A stretch of DNA of 64,000 bases from Laguncularia racemosa (lineage: Eukaryota; Streptophyta; Magnoliopsida; Myrtales; Combretaceae). Every line of letters begins with the position of its first letter. The first letter of the stretch is position 1. The notes below the pieces were generated by a model, which searched no databases, was not told the DNA's origin, and saw nothing but the letters and a program-made list of their open reading frames with translations. Location of the stretch: positions 2,418,001 through 2,482,000 of the forward strand of contig JBBMOL010000047.1 of assembly GCA_037954665.1 (NCBI GenBank), written 5' to 3'. Shown here piece by piece: positions 23,897-36,771 of the stretch. Position numbers and translations under genes: made by a program.

Positions 23897-24904
23897 TGAT
23901 GAGAATCTACCCTGTGGTCCCAATAGAAGGGGAACCTCATTTGGATGTATGATCTAAGACATCCACATATGTTCATTTTTCTTCACCTAATAATGTTTGG
24001 TTTTGCACTATAGCAAGCACATTGATCAGTCTTTATGGGATGGCCAAATAACATGCACTGATGATTAACTTAATGGGAAATTTTTGGAGTCACATCCAAC
24101 GATCCACAAATTGCTCAATTGACTTGGAGAACCGGCCATTTGAAGACCATTTTTTGTACTTATATTTTTCATTATTGAATCGGCCACTTTTATTCATTTT
24201 TGGGACTTATGATTTGTTTGTATTTTGTTGTTAGAACCAGCCACTTAGTGGTATATTTGTAATTTTTTGAACATTTTTACCCTAATTGGAGCAAGTATAA
24301 ATACTTGCTAACTAGGGTTTGTATGTAGCTTTTGACATTTTGAGAAAAATACACACTTTGTGCTGTGAGGGTGTCCCTTGCAAATCAAAGATCTCTTATC
24401 AATTTCTTGTGAAATTGTGATGAGATTTAACAAGTGTAGATTGTGAGTAATATCAATCTTCCATTTGTTGTTAGCAAATTGTATTTAGTGCGTAGTATCT
24501 AAGTGCAATTTGTTGGTTCCTTATTCTTATGCACGTGAATCTAGGGTTCTTATTTTTAGATTTGAAACATTTTAATTTGAGTGGAATCTTAGTTCATTTC
24601 CTTGGTTATCTATTGAAAATCATATCATTGTTTGTTCCATATATCCATTTGGCTTCAATTTTCGTGAATTAAGGCCATTTTTTAAAGTTGATCATGACAA
24701 TTGTTGGTTGTAATTGTTGATTCACGCTATTTGTATTGTGTTCATGTGCTTTAGATTTTATGCACATCATCTTTTTGGTACAAGAGCAAATTGTTACATG
24801 CAATTAGAGTTCACGTGGCAATTGGAATCACGTCATTTGTGGAATTTGTTTGGTTAATTCTTCAATTGTAATTCATGTGCTTGGATTCACTTTTAAGCAC
24901 ATCA
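23897..24904 (+). repeat. 3' LTR of element J
   Basis: It starts TGATGAGAATC and ends AAGCACATCA, 1008 bp, the same length as both D LTRs. It carries the palindromic TATA region at 24290-24309. It is inverted relative to the F LTR at 28456-29324 and matches it over the central part. Confidence 0.85.
24290..24309 (+). promoter_or_regulatory. Palindromic TATA region of the J LTR
   Basis: AGCAAGTAT-AA-ATACTTGCT: a 9-bp perfect inverted repeat around a TATAAATA box. The same element is at 28893-28912 (F), 46110-46129 and 58649-58668 (D) and 48622-48641 (K). Confidence 0.75.
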
Positions 24905-27499
24905 CAATTTAACAATCTCTTGCACAAAAAGTTTAGCTATAATAAAGGCATCATCTGTTTTGTGACAAGGCACAAAATGGGACATTTTGCTGAATTTATC
25001 AACAAACACCACAATAGAATCCTTTCCCCTTTGCGTCCTGGGCATACCCAACACATAATCCATACTGATATCAATTTAGGGCTTGGTAGGTATAGGCAAA
25101 GGCATATATTCACCATGAAAGTCTTTCTTTCCTTTTGCCCTTTTGCAAACTCCACACCTTTCTAGCACCCTATGAACATCCCTTATCATACCCTTCCAAT
25201 AAAACTTTTCTTTCAACATAGCTAGGGTTCTCTTCTCACAAAAATGACTAGACAAACCTCTTGCATGTGCTTCTGTCACCAACAATTCCCTCACAGACCC
25301 ATAAAGTATACACAATTTTCCAACTTTATACAAAAACCCCTCAATCATGTAATACCACTCAAACATCTTTCCCACTGAACATTTCTCAATAATTATTCTC
25401 AAATAATCATCATGCATATACCGTTCCTTCAGCAATTCAAAACTAAGCAGTTTCGATTAGAGAAGTGATAAGTACACACCTGCGTAATAAAGCGTCAGCT
25501 ACCATATTTTGGTTACCCTTCTTGTACTTTATCACATATGCAAAACCCTCTAGAAAGTCCACCCATTTGGCTTGGCGTTTAGACAGGTTTTACTGACCCC
25601 TAAAATGCTTCAGTGACTCATGATCTATGTAGATGATGAATTTTCTCGGAAGGAGATAATGCTGCCACGTCATCAAAGCCCTCACTAAAGAATAGAATTC
25701 CTTATCATATATAGAATAGTTTAAAGTTGCACCACTTAACATTTCACTAAAGTAAGTAATAGGCCCGCCTCTTATCCTGCATTAATACAGCACTAATCCC
25801 TATCCCAGAAGCATCATATTCTAACTCAAAAACCTTATCAAAATCAGGTAAAGCCAATACTGGAGCATAAGTAAGTTTTTCCTTTACCTTTTCAAAACTC
25901 TTTTGGGCCCTCTCACCCCAAATGAAAGGAAAATTTTTCTTAGTTAGTTCAGTTAATGGACTGACAATATTACTAAAATTATGGACAAAGCGCATATAAA
26001 AAGATGCTAGTCCATGGAAACTCCTTACCTCTACGACTGATTTTGGTGTTGGACATTCTCTAATAGCCCTCACTTTCTCCTCATCAACCTTGACACCAGA
26101 ACCAAATACAATAAAACCCAAAAATGTTACCTCATTTTAGTAGAAGGAACATTTCTAGAGATTTTCAAACAATTGCTGCACCCTCAAGACTAAAAATACC
26201 GCCTAAAGATGCTCTACATGATTTTCTAGGTTTTTACTATATATCAGAATATCATCAAAATAAACAACAAAAAATTTACTTAGAAACGCCTTCATTACAT
26301 GATTCATTAATCTCATAAATGTACTGGGAGAATTACTCAAACCAAATGGCATAACTATCCATTCATCTAGTCCATGGCGTGTTTTAAAAGCAATCTTCCA
26401 CTTATCTCCTTCTCTCATCCGAATTTGATGATATCCGCTTTTAAGATCCACCTTAGAGAACACCTATGCACCATATAATTCATCTAACATATCATCAAGT
26501 CTAGGAATAGGATACCTGTATTTGATGGTAATTTTGTTGATGGCTCGACTATCAATGCACATTCTCCAAGTACCATCCTTCTTAGGAACAAGAAGGGTTG
26601 GAATAGCACAAAGACTTAGACTCTCCTTGACAAAACCCCGTTCGACTAGCTCATCTACCTGATGTTTTAATTCCTTAGCCTCCTTGAGATTCATGCGATA
26701 TGTAGGTCGATTTGGCAAAAATAACCCTAGCAAGAAGTCGATGGCATGCTCTATACCTCTCAAAGGTGGTAAACTTTCTAGCAAATCATCAGTAAAAAGG
26801 TCACTGTACCCATTCAATACCAAAGATACTGTAGAGGGTATATGCTGATGTCCTTCCATCCCTAGGGTATATCTCAACTATAGCAAGTATACTGGGCCCT
26901 CATTTACTATAACCTCCTCTAACTCACTCTATCCCATCAATAAGACCTTCTTTTCCCCCAGATTTCTTGGCCTATATTAGACTTGCTTTGATCTCTAATA
27001 GTCTACTAATCTATTACTGAACCTCTTGGACCTCTAAAGGTGACATTAGGTTTAGGATGATACATTTACCCTCTTTCTAGAATACATATGTATTCCTGAA
27101 ACCATTCTGTAAGACCCTCTTATCATACAACCATGGCCTGCCAAGAAATATATGGGATGCACATATAGGAAGAATATCACATTTAATCTCATCATAGTAT
27201 TTATCCCCTATACTGAAATGTACCCTAACTCTCTAGGTCACATGTAAACTCCCTTGTTCACTTAACCAATGTCATTTGTAGGGTTTAAGATGCGGGGTAA
27301 TTATAAGTTTCAATTTTGATGCTAATGAGGTAGTCACAACATTAGTACAACTACCACTATCAATAAAAATGACACATAAGTTACCATGCACCCTACAAGA
27401 AGTCTGAAACAAATTTTCCCTTTGCTCATCATCAATAGTTGTAAAAGAGGTCAAGGCCCGGCGCAATACATTAGTAGACAAAAACAAGTCACTTGACAT
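24905..27499 (-). pseudogene. Chromovirus-like protease-RT-RNase H-integrase of element F, gag missing
   Basis: MSSDLFLSTNVLRR at 27499 leads in under 50 residues to protease IDSGSCTNVVTTSLASKL, so there is no room for Gag; the restart LFLSTNVLR matches the C junction LYLSINVLR. RT (26877-26203): [69 protein letters not shown] with both catalytic Asp. RNase H (26121-25747): [29 protein letters not shown]. The integrase zinc domain near 25150-25300 has H, H, CGVCKRAKG; the core is cut at 24905. It is better preserved than C, with a few frameshifts and stops. Confidence 0.88.
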
Positions 27500-28455
27500 T
27501 ATTGCTTACTACTTCAACAAGCCAATAATACACTATACCACACACACTACGGCAATAGACTCCTACGCACCTACGGTGCAATTAAGCAACCAATGCAACA
27601 CACACTTCGCCACACTTCAATTATGGCAACAACAAGTGGAACAATAATTAAACACTTCTAAGTAGTAAGTTAATGAATTCAACTAAGCAAGTGTTTAAGT
27701 ATCAATACTCAATAACTTCCACACTTTAATGCTTGTTTTGAAATTCAAATTTTACCACTATATTTCCCTTTATAATCACAGTACAAACACAATCTTATAC
27801 TCCACGTGCAGCACCTTCTTCTCAACACAACTCCACAACAATTTACAACTTTCTTCACTACACACTCATACCGCCACACATATAACACAAACATGGTACA
27901 ATTCACTTTCAAACCTCAACACCACACGTTGCAACACCCTTATAACTCAATACACACACGACACTAACTCCACTACACGACAACAAATTCAAAACACTCT
28001 TAATGCAACCTTCTCTACAAATGGTAAGAACAATTTAAATTCAAATAACACTCAATCAATGCTACTCAATGAATTGCTTTAAACTTAAAGAAGTGTTCGA
28101 ATTTCAAATATTGTCCTTATCTCCACACAATGTAAATCTGAAAATTTACAAATGAAAACTACTATTTCTGAAATCACCAACACATAATTCACTCTTCTTG
28201 TTTCAAATTTCCAATTTTCCAAATGATCACAAAGTATCACTCTTCCTTACACACAGTAAACGCAAGGAAGACAATACTATCTCAAGTATTCCACATCCAC
28301 TTCAATCAACAACAACAAGAATGAAATAAAATCCATAAACACTACTACAATTCACTTCAACAATTTCAGATTAAGAATCAACTTCAAGTACCCTAATTGT
28401 CAAATGATGATCATGCAAATCCCTTCCTCAAAACCTATCCTCTAATACCAAATTA
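27500..28455 (-). other. Untranslated leader of element F
   Basis: AT- and CA-rich, no minus-strand coding potential; it has ACACAC clusters as in the C and D leaders. The plus-strand 117-codon frame at 27729-28082 is incidental. Confidence 0.6.
28439..28450 (-). promoter_or_regulatory. Primer binding site of element F (initiator tRNA-Met)
   Basis: Minus strand TGGTATTAGAGG, five bases from the LTR end, differing by two bases from TGGTATCAGAGC. Confidence 0.7.
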
Positions 28456-29324
28456 TGATATGCCTAAATAATTCAAGCACATGAATACAATCCAATTAGA
28501 GAATTCAACAAGACAAAATCCCTAAATTGGCATGAATACAAATGATGAACAAATCTTAATTACGTGAACCTAAATTAGATGTATTATAAGGAATTCCAAC
28601 ACCAATCAAATTACATATAAAATGCAATTCCAATATCTAAAATTGGTTTGAAATCCTAGTAATATGAACCCTAAGTTGGCATGAAACAACAAGTAGAGAA
28701 AATAAACCTATTATCACTAGATATTACACACTAGTAATAAAAGGAAGTAACCTAGAAATTTCAAGCCAAACTCGCCACTATTTCTTATAAATTGATAAGA
28801 GTGGATGTGTTAACAAGAGGGACTCTCTCTCTCTCATGGCAACAAAAGTGTTTTCTTCAAATTGAAAAAAAAGCTCCCTAAAAACCCCAGTTAGCAAGTA
28901 TTTATACTTGCTCTAATTAGGGTAAAAATGTTCAAAAATTACACATGTGCCACTAAGTGGCCGGTTCTATAATCAAAGTACAAGTACCAAAATGAACAAA
29001 AATTGGCCGGTTTAATAATGACAATTACAAGTGCAAAAGATGGTCTCCAAGTGGTCAGTTCTTTAAGTCAAGTGGACACATTATAGACCGTTGGATGTGA
29101 GTCCAAGAATGTCCCCAATTTGATCCTTAGAGTGTTTCTATTCGCAATTTTGTAGAATTGATAAATGTACCTATTTGGATGCACAACAATCATGTAATAC
29201 AAAAGTAGATACTAAATTAACATCCTCAGGGTTTAGTTATTCATGGAGGATCCTCATAGCTAGATTTTGTAAACCCTTAGCTCGAGCTCTAGTGATTGAA
29301 CCTGTGGGAATCTAATTGCTATCA
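28456..29324 (-). repeat. 5' LTR of element F
   Basis: 869 bp, TGATATGCC to TTGCTATCA on the plus strand. The palindromic TATA region is at 28893-28912; a CTCTCTCTCTCTC tract lies near 28825. Its right end encodes a Pol tail copy on the minus strand (TGSITRARAKGLQNLAMR), showing that Pol extends into the 3' LTR in this family. Confidence 0.85.
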
Positions 29325-31288
29325 ATAGAACTCCTTTTTATGGGTTAAATGGTTTAATGTAGCATTACTGAGTTTTTCACTAAAATATGTGATTGGTTAT
29401 TTCTATTGCATTAATACTACTCTAATCCCAACAATAAGGCATTACATTCAACTCAAATACCTTACAACAATATGTGGGATAGGTACTGGTGCAATGGTCA
29501 GTTTTTCCTTAATCTCATCAAAACTCTTCTAAGCTTTCTCTTCCCATCGAAACTCTACATCCTTCTTAGTTAGCTTAATCAAAGGGGCTACAATGGTACT
29601 AAAGTTCTAGATGAAACATTGATAAAATGATGTGACCACATGAAAACTTCTAAGCTCGGAGGCATTCTTTAGGATTGGCCATTTGAGTATAGCTTGAACC
29701 TTCTCCTCATCAACTCTTACTCCTCTGCATCCTACCAGAAATCCCAAAAATATAACCTTATCAAAAGGTACTTAAGACCTTCTCAGGTTAAGACTATACA
29801 ACAATATATTGTCAAAGTACACAATGATGCATTCTCCAATTAGTTCTCTTAACATGTAGCTCATCAATCTCATGAATGTAATTAATGCATTGATCAGTCT
29901 AAAAGGCATAAATAACCATTCGTAGAGACCACGCTTTGTCTTGAAGTCTATCTTCCACTTATCTATTAGTCTCATGTGTATCCAATGGTATCTACTCTTC
30001 TAGTAAATCTTTAAGAAGTACGAGCACCATGGAGCTCATCCAGCATGTCATCCAACTTCGTAATAGGATACTTGTATTTGATAATGATCTTATTGATAGA
30101 TTAACTGCACATGTGCCACATTCCATCCTTCTTTGGGATAAGTAAAGTAGGTACCACATAGAGGCTTATGTTCTCTCTCACGTAACCTTGTTCTATCGAC
30201 TCATCTATTTACCTCTTTAGCTCAGTAGCATGTTTAAGGTTCATACAATAGGCAAGCTTATGAGGTAACGCTTCATTGAGTTGTGGATCAATATAATTCT
30301 CTATACCTTGAAATGGAGGTAATCTTTTTGGAAACTCCTTAAGGAACATGTCTCTAAACTTGTTTAACAAATCTCCAATCTCTTTTGGTAAGGAAACTTG
30401 GTCTCTAATTTCCAATAACCTTCTAACTAACAAAAACATAGGCTTATCTATCTCCAATGATTGTAAAAGCTCATCTTATGGTATGACAAAGGCTTTCCTT
30501 TGGGCTTTGTTCAATTGAGCTTGGCATCATTCACTTAGCTTAATGTCATGGGTTATAATATGACCTTTCTCCCATCCTTTTGGAAAGCATATGTATTCTT
30601 ACTTCCATCATCCAGAACTCTTTGATCGAATAACCATAAGCATCCAAAGAGTATGTAGGGCACATTCATAGGCAAGATGTCACATATGACCTCGCGCTGG
30701 TACTTATCCCTATGGATATTAGTACTCAAACTTCCTAGATAACATGAAGAGCTCCCTTCTCATCTAGCCAATGCAATTTGTATGCCCTTAGATGCTTTAG
30801 GGATAGCAACTTAAGTTATTAGACCATAGATGCAGCAGCTACATTAGTGTAAATTTCCTCACCAATGATTAGCATATATAACTGCCCTACAACCTTGTAT
30901 GTAGTGTGAAAAAGATTCTATCTTTTTTTGTTAGAGGTGAGACACTCAAAGCTCTTCTCAACATGATGCTTAAGAATTGTCTCTACTTAGCATATACATT
31001 AGTGTCATCATCTCCAAGAACCCTCTCAATACACTCTACTCATACTTCATCTTCTTCTTCTTCATTAGCACTATCAACTTCTAGTATGGGTGCTTTGCCT
31101 TTCAATATCATAGCTCAGTGGTTTAGACATTGAGTAGCAACATGCCTAAAACCTAAGCATTTAAAGCATTTTATTTAGCTTGTCTTCCTACTAAAGCTCT
31201 ATCCATCTTCCTTCTTAAGCTCAAGTGGACAACAATGGTCTTCCCTCATTAGTCATGTTTCCTCTCATCTTTGATGTCTTGACTAACT
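29325..31288 (-). pseudogene. Element N: zinc knuckle, protease, RT and start of RNase H
   Basis: Minus-strand motifs from right to left: knuckle CFKCLGFRHVATQC near 31150-31190; acidic EVDSANEEEEDEV; protease region LIIGEEIYTNVAAASMV, in which the catalytic DGG/DSG site has become GEE; linker FRDMFLKEFPKRLPPFQGIE (about 30370); RT with KIDFKTKRGLYEWLFMPFRL and IVYFDNILLYS, where the second active-site Asp is Asn. F interrupts RNase H at 29325. Stops and frameshifts are frequent. This is the most decayed Pol in the window. Confidence 0.82.
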
Positions 31289-32309
31289 TGTGAAGTCCGA
31301 AAATTTTCAAAATATTATATAAACCATTAAAGAAAATAAATAGAATAATAAATTATCCGCAACGTAATTTTCAAACAATATTGGGTTAAATAATGAAATT
31401 AATTGAAATTATAGGTTTAGGAATTTCAAATGAAAATTTCGAGTAAATATTTATGTCAAGAATAATCAAATTAGCCTAGATGTAAAATTTCGTATAGAGT
31501 ATTATAATTTATTTAGATACTAATATGTATACTAAACAAACCCGTACATAGATAATTCTTTATATTTATCCGAATCTTTTTCTTTTCTTTTCTTTCTTTT
31601 CTTTTCCTTCTTTTTTTTCTCTCTCTTTCTCCTTTAGCTGCCCACTGCCTCTCCTCGATCCCAGCCCTACTACGTCATTCCCTTCTTCTCTTTTCTATTT
31701 TCTTTTTCTCCTTCTTTCATCCCTTTCTTCTTCTCCTCCTTATCTTCCTTCCGCTCGAAGAAACCTCTACCCTGAACTTTGTTCCTTCTCTCTCATTTCC
31801 CCTGATTTTCCCTTCCTTCTCCCCAGATCTTCGCTTCCTCCCTCAAACCCTTCACCTCCGAACCAAAACTAAAGTTTCAACCCCACAACATTACCTTAGG
31901 AAGACCTTAACTCCTAACCGCCACCTCGCCACCATCACCACATTGACACCCAAACCCTCCACTTCTCTTCCACCATGACAATGATAACTTTCTTAGCCGC
32001 TTTACCACTACCCTCACCCACATTCCGTCGACCCCCTTTATCCCTAAACTCTTGCATTTCCCCTCTTCGTTGCTACTGGCTTTACCGATGACAGTGATGA
32101 CGGTGAAGAGGACGGCAACAACTACAACGAGCATGACGACAGCAACGACACAGTAGTAACCACACCGATATCCGCGATGATCATGCCGGCAACAGCCACG
32201 ACCCTCAATAGTGGCAACAACCATGATGACAACGGCAAAGGCAACAGTAGCCATGAAGACCATGACCAGAGCAACGACAACAGCAATGATGGCCTTCAAC
32301 AACAACAAC

Positions 32310-33890
32310 AATGGCGGTGGATGGTATGTGAGGGTGTGTTTGTATGTGTATAAGGAGGTGTGTGTGAGTAGGTGAAGCAAGTGGGCATGTGTGGGTGTGC
32401 ATGGATATAGGCTATGAGTGTGTACGTATGTGTAGGAAAGGGAGAGGCGAGTGTGTAGTGTGTGTATGTATGTATGCATATTGAAATGGTATGCGTAAGG
32501 ATGTGTGTGTGCAGTGAAGGACGGTGTGATGCATATGAATGAAGAAGTGTATAGGTGTGTTTGCGGGAATGAAGATGTGTATGTGTGTGCGTGAATAGAG
32601 ATGTGTATGTGTATGTGCATGAATGAAGAAGTGTATGGGTGTGTGCGAGAATGAAGATGTGTATGTATGTGCGTGAATGGAGATGTGTATGTGTATGTGC
32701 ATGAATGAGGAAGTGTATGGGTGTGTGCAGGAATGAAGATATGTATGTGTGTGTGTGAAATAAGATGTGTATGTGTGTGCGTAAATGAGGATGTGTATAT
32801 GTGTGTGTGTGTATATGTATGTGTCTAGGAATGTGTGTATGTGTGTGAAGGATGGTGCATGGTGTGTGTGTACGGAGGTGTATGTGTGTGTGTGGGAATG
32901 GAAGTGTGTAATGTATGTGAAGATGGTGTATGTGATGGTGGGTGCGATGCATATGGAGATATGTATATGTGTGAGTGATAGTGCAAGGTGTGTGTAAGGA
33001 TGTGTGTAAGTGTAGGTGATGATGAGTCGTATATGTAAGGATGTATGTATGTGTGGTTGAAGGTGTGTGGTGTGTAAGGATGTGTGTATGTGTTGGTGAT
33101 GATATGTGGTGAGTGCGAGAGGGTATGTAGGTGTATTGAAGGTGTGGGATGTGTGGAGCATATGTATAGGAGTATGGATGGTGTGGAGTATGCGGCATGT
33201 GTGTATATGGGTGGTGTGTTGAGTGCGGCATGTGTGTGTGGGATGATATGTGGTTTGTGTGAAAGGGGGGTATATTCATAAGGACGGTATGTGGTAGGTG
33301 CAGTTTGTGATGTATGCGGTATATGTATGTATGAGTATGAGATGATGTGTTGAGTGTAAACATGTATGTGAGGGTATGGAAGGTGAAGGTAGTGTACGCA
33401 AAGTATGTGGGTGTGTGTATTGATGGTGTAGGTGTATATGGAGTATGTGAGTAAGTGCATGAGATGATGTATGGTGTAGGTGTGTGAGTAGGGATAAGGG
33501 AGGTATGTAATGTGTGTAGAGTATGTAGGCAAGTATGTATTGGTGGTGTGAAGTATATGTAAGGCATGTGTGTATATGTGTGTGATAGTGGTGTAAGAGG
33601 TGAAAGGAGTATGTGTGTATGTATGCACTAGTGGTGTATGCATGTGAACTTGAGGAGAAAAGAGGATAATAAAGTGTAGTTGTCAGTGTGCGCAATTTGG
33701 TGTATGATATGATTATGTGTATGTATGTATAGGTGCATACATGGTGTGTGAAGTGTGTATGTATATAGATAAGAATATATGTATGTTGATGTGCATGTGA
33801 TTTGTGGGAAAGGTTGGTGTATGTATGGTAATGGAAGCAATGATTCATAGGAAGATGTTAGAGACAATTGGATAAATGAAAGGTTCAAAG
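32310..33890. repeat. GT/CA-rich minisatellite inside solo LTR H
   Basis: About 1.6 kb of TGTGTATGTGTGTG mixed with GAATGAAGATG spacers. At 32540-32790 longer units repeat (GAATGAAGATGTGTATGTGT followed by GTGCGTGAAT). It explains the long His/Thr/Tyr-rich frames on the minus strand (up to 423 codons), which are not genes. Confidence 0.88.
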
Positions 33891-35120
33891 ATGCATCATG
33901 GACAAGAGAAGTGTCTATGATGGTGTAGATGGTGAAGGGAATGATTCAAGCAACAACCTGGGAGATATTTGGAATGAAATGGATTTCATAATAGAATGTT
34001 CAAAGGATGTTGAGGAAGATCATTCTTAGCCAAATACCTCAATGCAAGATCTTTAGTTGTCCTTTCCAAGGGTATCTTTCATATACGGAAGAAGGAATTT
34101 CAGATTTGGCAAGTCGAAGACATTCCATTGCTCGACTTCTACACAAGGAAAGTAGATAGTCGATCACAGCAACTTGGGGTGTTGGGCGCACAACTTAGGG
34201 TGTATAGGTATCATTATGTATACATGTCAGAGTTGGTTCCTGAATGTGTATACATATACTTAACTAAACTTCTTTTCATATTATATCTACGAAATACACT
34301 CATGAACGCAATCATACAAATCATGAGTGCAACCTTGGTTTTTATAATTTAACGACCATATTTTCTTACTCTCTTAAGTTCGTAAGGGAAAGTATCTAGT
34401 AAATTGTCTTTCATTAAAGATGTGTCACAAACATATATATATTTATCTATATATATATATATTTTATACAAATTTCTTAAGGACATAAAAAAGAAAATAC
34501 GAGATGACCTTATTGGCTCTCGAAAGTGAAAATGATAGAGCACTTGAGAAGTGTGATGGCACAGAGGTGTCAAAGATGATGAATGTAAATCAACCCCAAG
34601 TGGTTGGTTTGACATGTAAGATCGGTGACATAGAGGTGTTAGAGATGATGATTGCAAATCAACCCGAGCGGTTAACATTTAAAAGAAATGGCACAAAGAG
34701 GTGCCGAGATAATTTAATCTATTGTAAGACTAGATAAGTCTACGTCTACAAGGTTTGGGTTCAATGTCTACCTTGAGTGATAAGAAAGACATGATTTGTG
34801 CTTGTTGTGATGAGTGTGAAATGGAATGTTTGATGTTTACCTCTGTGGTAGGATTGAGAGTTGATTTGATTATATATGTTGTTTAATCACTTTAAATTAA
34901 TCAATTAAAGTATGAAGTGGACGAGATTAAAACTTGACATGCATTTTCACGAGACATGTACATGAGATTGAAGGCCATCACTACTACAAGATGCATCAAA
35001 AGTGATCAAGAGGATTTCTATTCCGCCAAGTGCGAACTAAGTGATTAGGAGATTGTCATGCCTTAACAGTTCTGAGTCCGGCCTGTCCTTGAGGGTTTTG
35101 CTTCGTCTGGTGAAGAAAGG

Positions 35121-36771
35121 TGATCCACGCAAAAAGAGATATAAAATGAGCGTGAATAAATACCGGCAAGTGTACCGGATCGGATCAAGTAATATAGTGA
35201 GAGAAGAGTGTCGAACCACGAAGATTGATTAAGTAATAGACCTTTATCAATTTCTACTATTATTTAGGCAATGATGTTTGATAAGAATTGAATGAATTAT
35301 GCTAAATGCTCAAAAAGAGGATTATGTTTAAAAATTGATAAATTGATGGTGGGAAATAGAATCCACCATAATTCTACTAATCATATTGCCTTCATGTTAT
35401 AATAACTCATAGCTATATGGATTTTCACAAGAAATTAACAAAACCTTAATCCTTTATCAAGTGTTAAAGTAATGTTACCTCAATTTAATTTAATAACTCC
35501 CGCTAATTCAAATCAAATGAGGATTCTAATTCACAATCATAAATTTCCCAATTATATGATTGCCTAATATCTTTAAAACAATTTCTCCTAATCCCTTAGT
35601 GAAAAATTTAATAAAAATATTGCATGAAACACTTAGGTCAATTTCTAATAAAATTCAATAACGCTGCTTCCACATGAATTATTAAATCTTACTTAGGAAT
35701 TCCTGATAAAACCTAAATTTCTCTTTCGAGTCATTTACATTTCTATGCATTGATTTCAATTACAAAATACAATTCATAGCAGGACTTCTTATATGAAAAT
35801 TCCGCATATCTACATTTCCTATAACATGAATACAATGATCATTTTAGTTTGAATTATGGCTTCATCATGTTTCCCACAAGGATGATTTAGAACATTATAG
35901 TATGAATATAAAAACAATTGAAATAAATAGATGTAATGGAATTCATATTGAACAACAAGAATAAACTAATAAATGGCATAAAAGAAAATAAAGTAAATGA
36001 AACAATAGCTATAATCTTCAAGAACTTCAATCTTCCAAAATGATTTCTCGAATTCTTCAATTCAAAGCAAACTTCAACAAAATAACTTTCTTTCTTCAAA
36101 CTAAAAATTGGAATAACATGAAATGTAAAGGAATTAAAGAAAATATAAAATCCTAAAGTTTCTAAGGGAATTCTAATAATTTCAAAGAAAGACAAATGAT
36201 GCTAAACAAAGAATCAAAACAAAAGAATTCTAAAACAAAAGGGGATTCTAAACAAAAGGGGATGCTAAGCAAAAGGGGATTCTAAACAAAAGGGGATTCT
36301 AAACAGAAGGGGATGCTTCCAAGGTTTACACAAGGGGCCTATTTATAGATCCAAAGAGGAGGGGGATAAGGTTGATCTGATGAGGATTTGAGTCAACAAA
36401 TTAATTAAGATACGAATTTGGAGAGATTTTCGCAATGGATATCCGGGAAGTAATGAAGGCCGGCTCAAGGCCGGCTTTAAGGCCGACGGCTTTAATGCTT
36501 TTTAAGGCCGGTTTAATATAGGCTGGCTCAAAGCCGGCGGCCTTGAATGTAGGCCGGCCCAAGGCCGGCGACCTTCAGTGCAATCCTCCGCTCGCTTCTT
36601 AAATTTTGTGAAAAACTCCTCCAATTAACTTTTAATTTACTTTTGGGTCCTCAAAACCTGTATTTTCACAATAAACACCATTAAGTATCATTTCTTTATA
36701 TTTTCTTATAATATTGAAATAAATTTAATATAAGTCCAAAAGAAAATATAAGTATAATGTGATCTTATCAA
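35121..36771 (-). repeat. 3' LTR of element G
   Basis: TGATCCACGC to GATCTTATCA. TATA box (plus strand TATTTATA) at 36340-36347; GGCCGGC-rich array at about 36458-36575; AACAAAAGGGGATTCTA-type short repeats at 36225-36320. The minus-strand edge TGATAAGATCACATTATAC is shared with the E LTR start. Confidence 0.94.

Larger units (their letters stand above)
22812..24904 (+). mobile_element. Element J: Gag-protease-only chromovirus-like element, 5' truncated
   Basis: Plus-strand gag (partial), zinc knuckle, protease, PPT and a full 3' LTR (23897-24904). The 5' LTR, leader and gag amino half are missing at the left. Protease is followed by about 80 codons, then by PPT and LTR with no RT, RNase H or integrase, exactly as in D. 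Its right LTR end abuts integrase of F, so it probably entered F. Confidence 0.8.
24905..29324 (-). mobile_element. Element F: chromovirus-like Ty3 element lacking gag, 3' end lost
   Basis: Minus-strand order from the right: 5' LTR 28456-29324, initiator-Met primer site, leader, ATG at 27499, protease, RT, RNase H, integrase to 24905, where the J LTR begins. The 3' part of integrase and the 3' LTR are missing. Right flank ATAGA cannot be paired. It entered RNase H of N. Confidence 0.85.

Noticed and set aside
27729..28082. 117-codon plus-strand frame
   Set aside because: It is antisense within the leader of F, composed of low-complexity Thr/Asn/Ser, with no relative I recognise.
31560..32330. 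Pyrimidine-rich and GC-richer stretch that looks like a plant promoter and first exon
   Set aside because: It lies wholly inside solo LTR H, has no frame with a known domain and runs into the minisatellite. It is more likely LTR sequence.
32296..33567. Long His/Thr/Tyr-rich frame of 423 codons on the minus strand and overlapping long frames
   Set aside because: They are produced by the GT/CA minisatellite, which lacks stops in several frames. No motif, and overlapping frames are equally long.
34128..34737. Two short plus-strand frames (74 and 77 codons)
   Set aside because: They lie in solo LTR H; the second includes a near-repeat of about 80 bp and shows no domain.
36225..36320. Short AACAAAAGGGGAT repeats as a possible regulatory array
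   Set aside because: They are simple slippage repeats within the G LTR, and copy number is similar in both LTRs. No further support.
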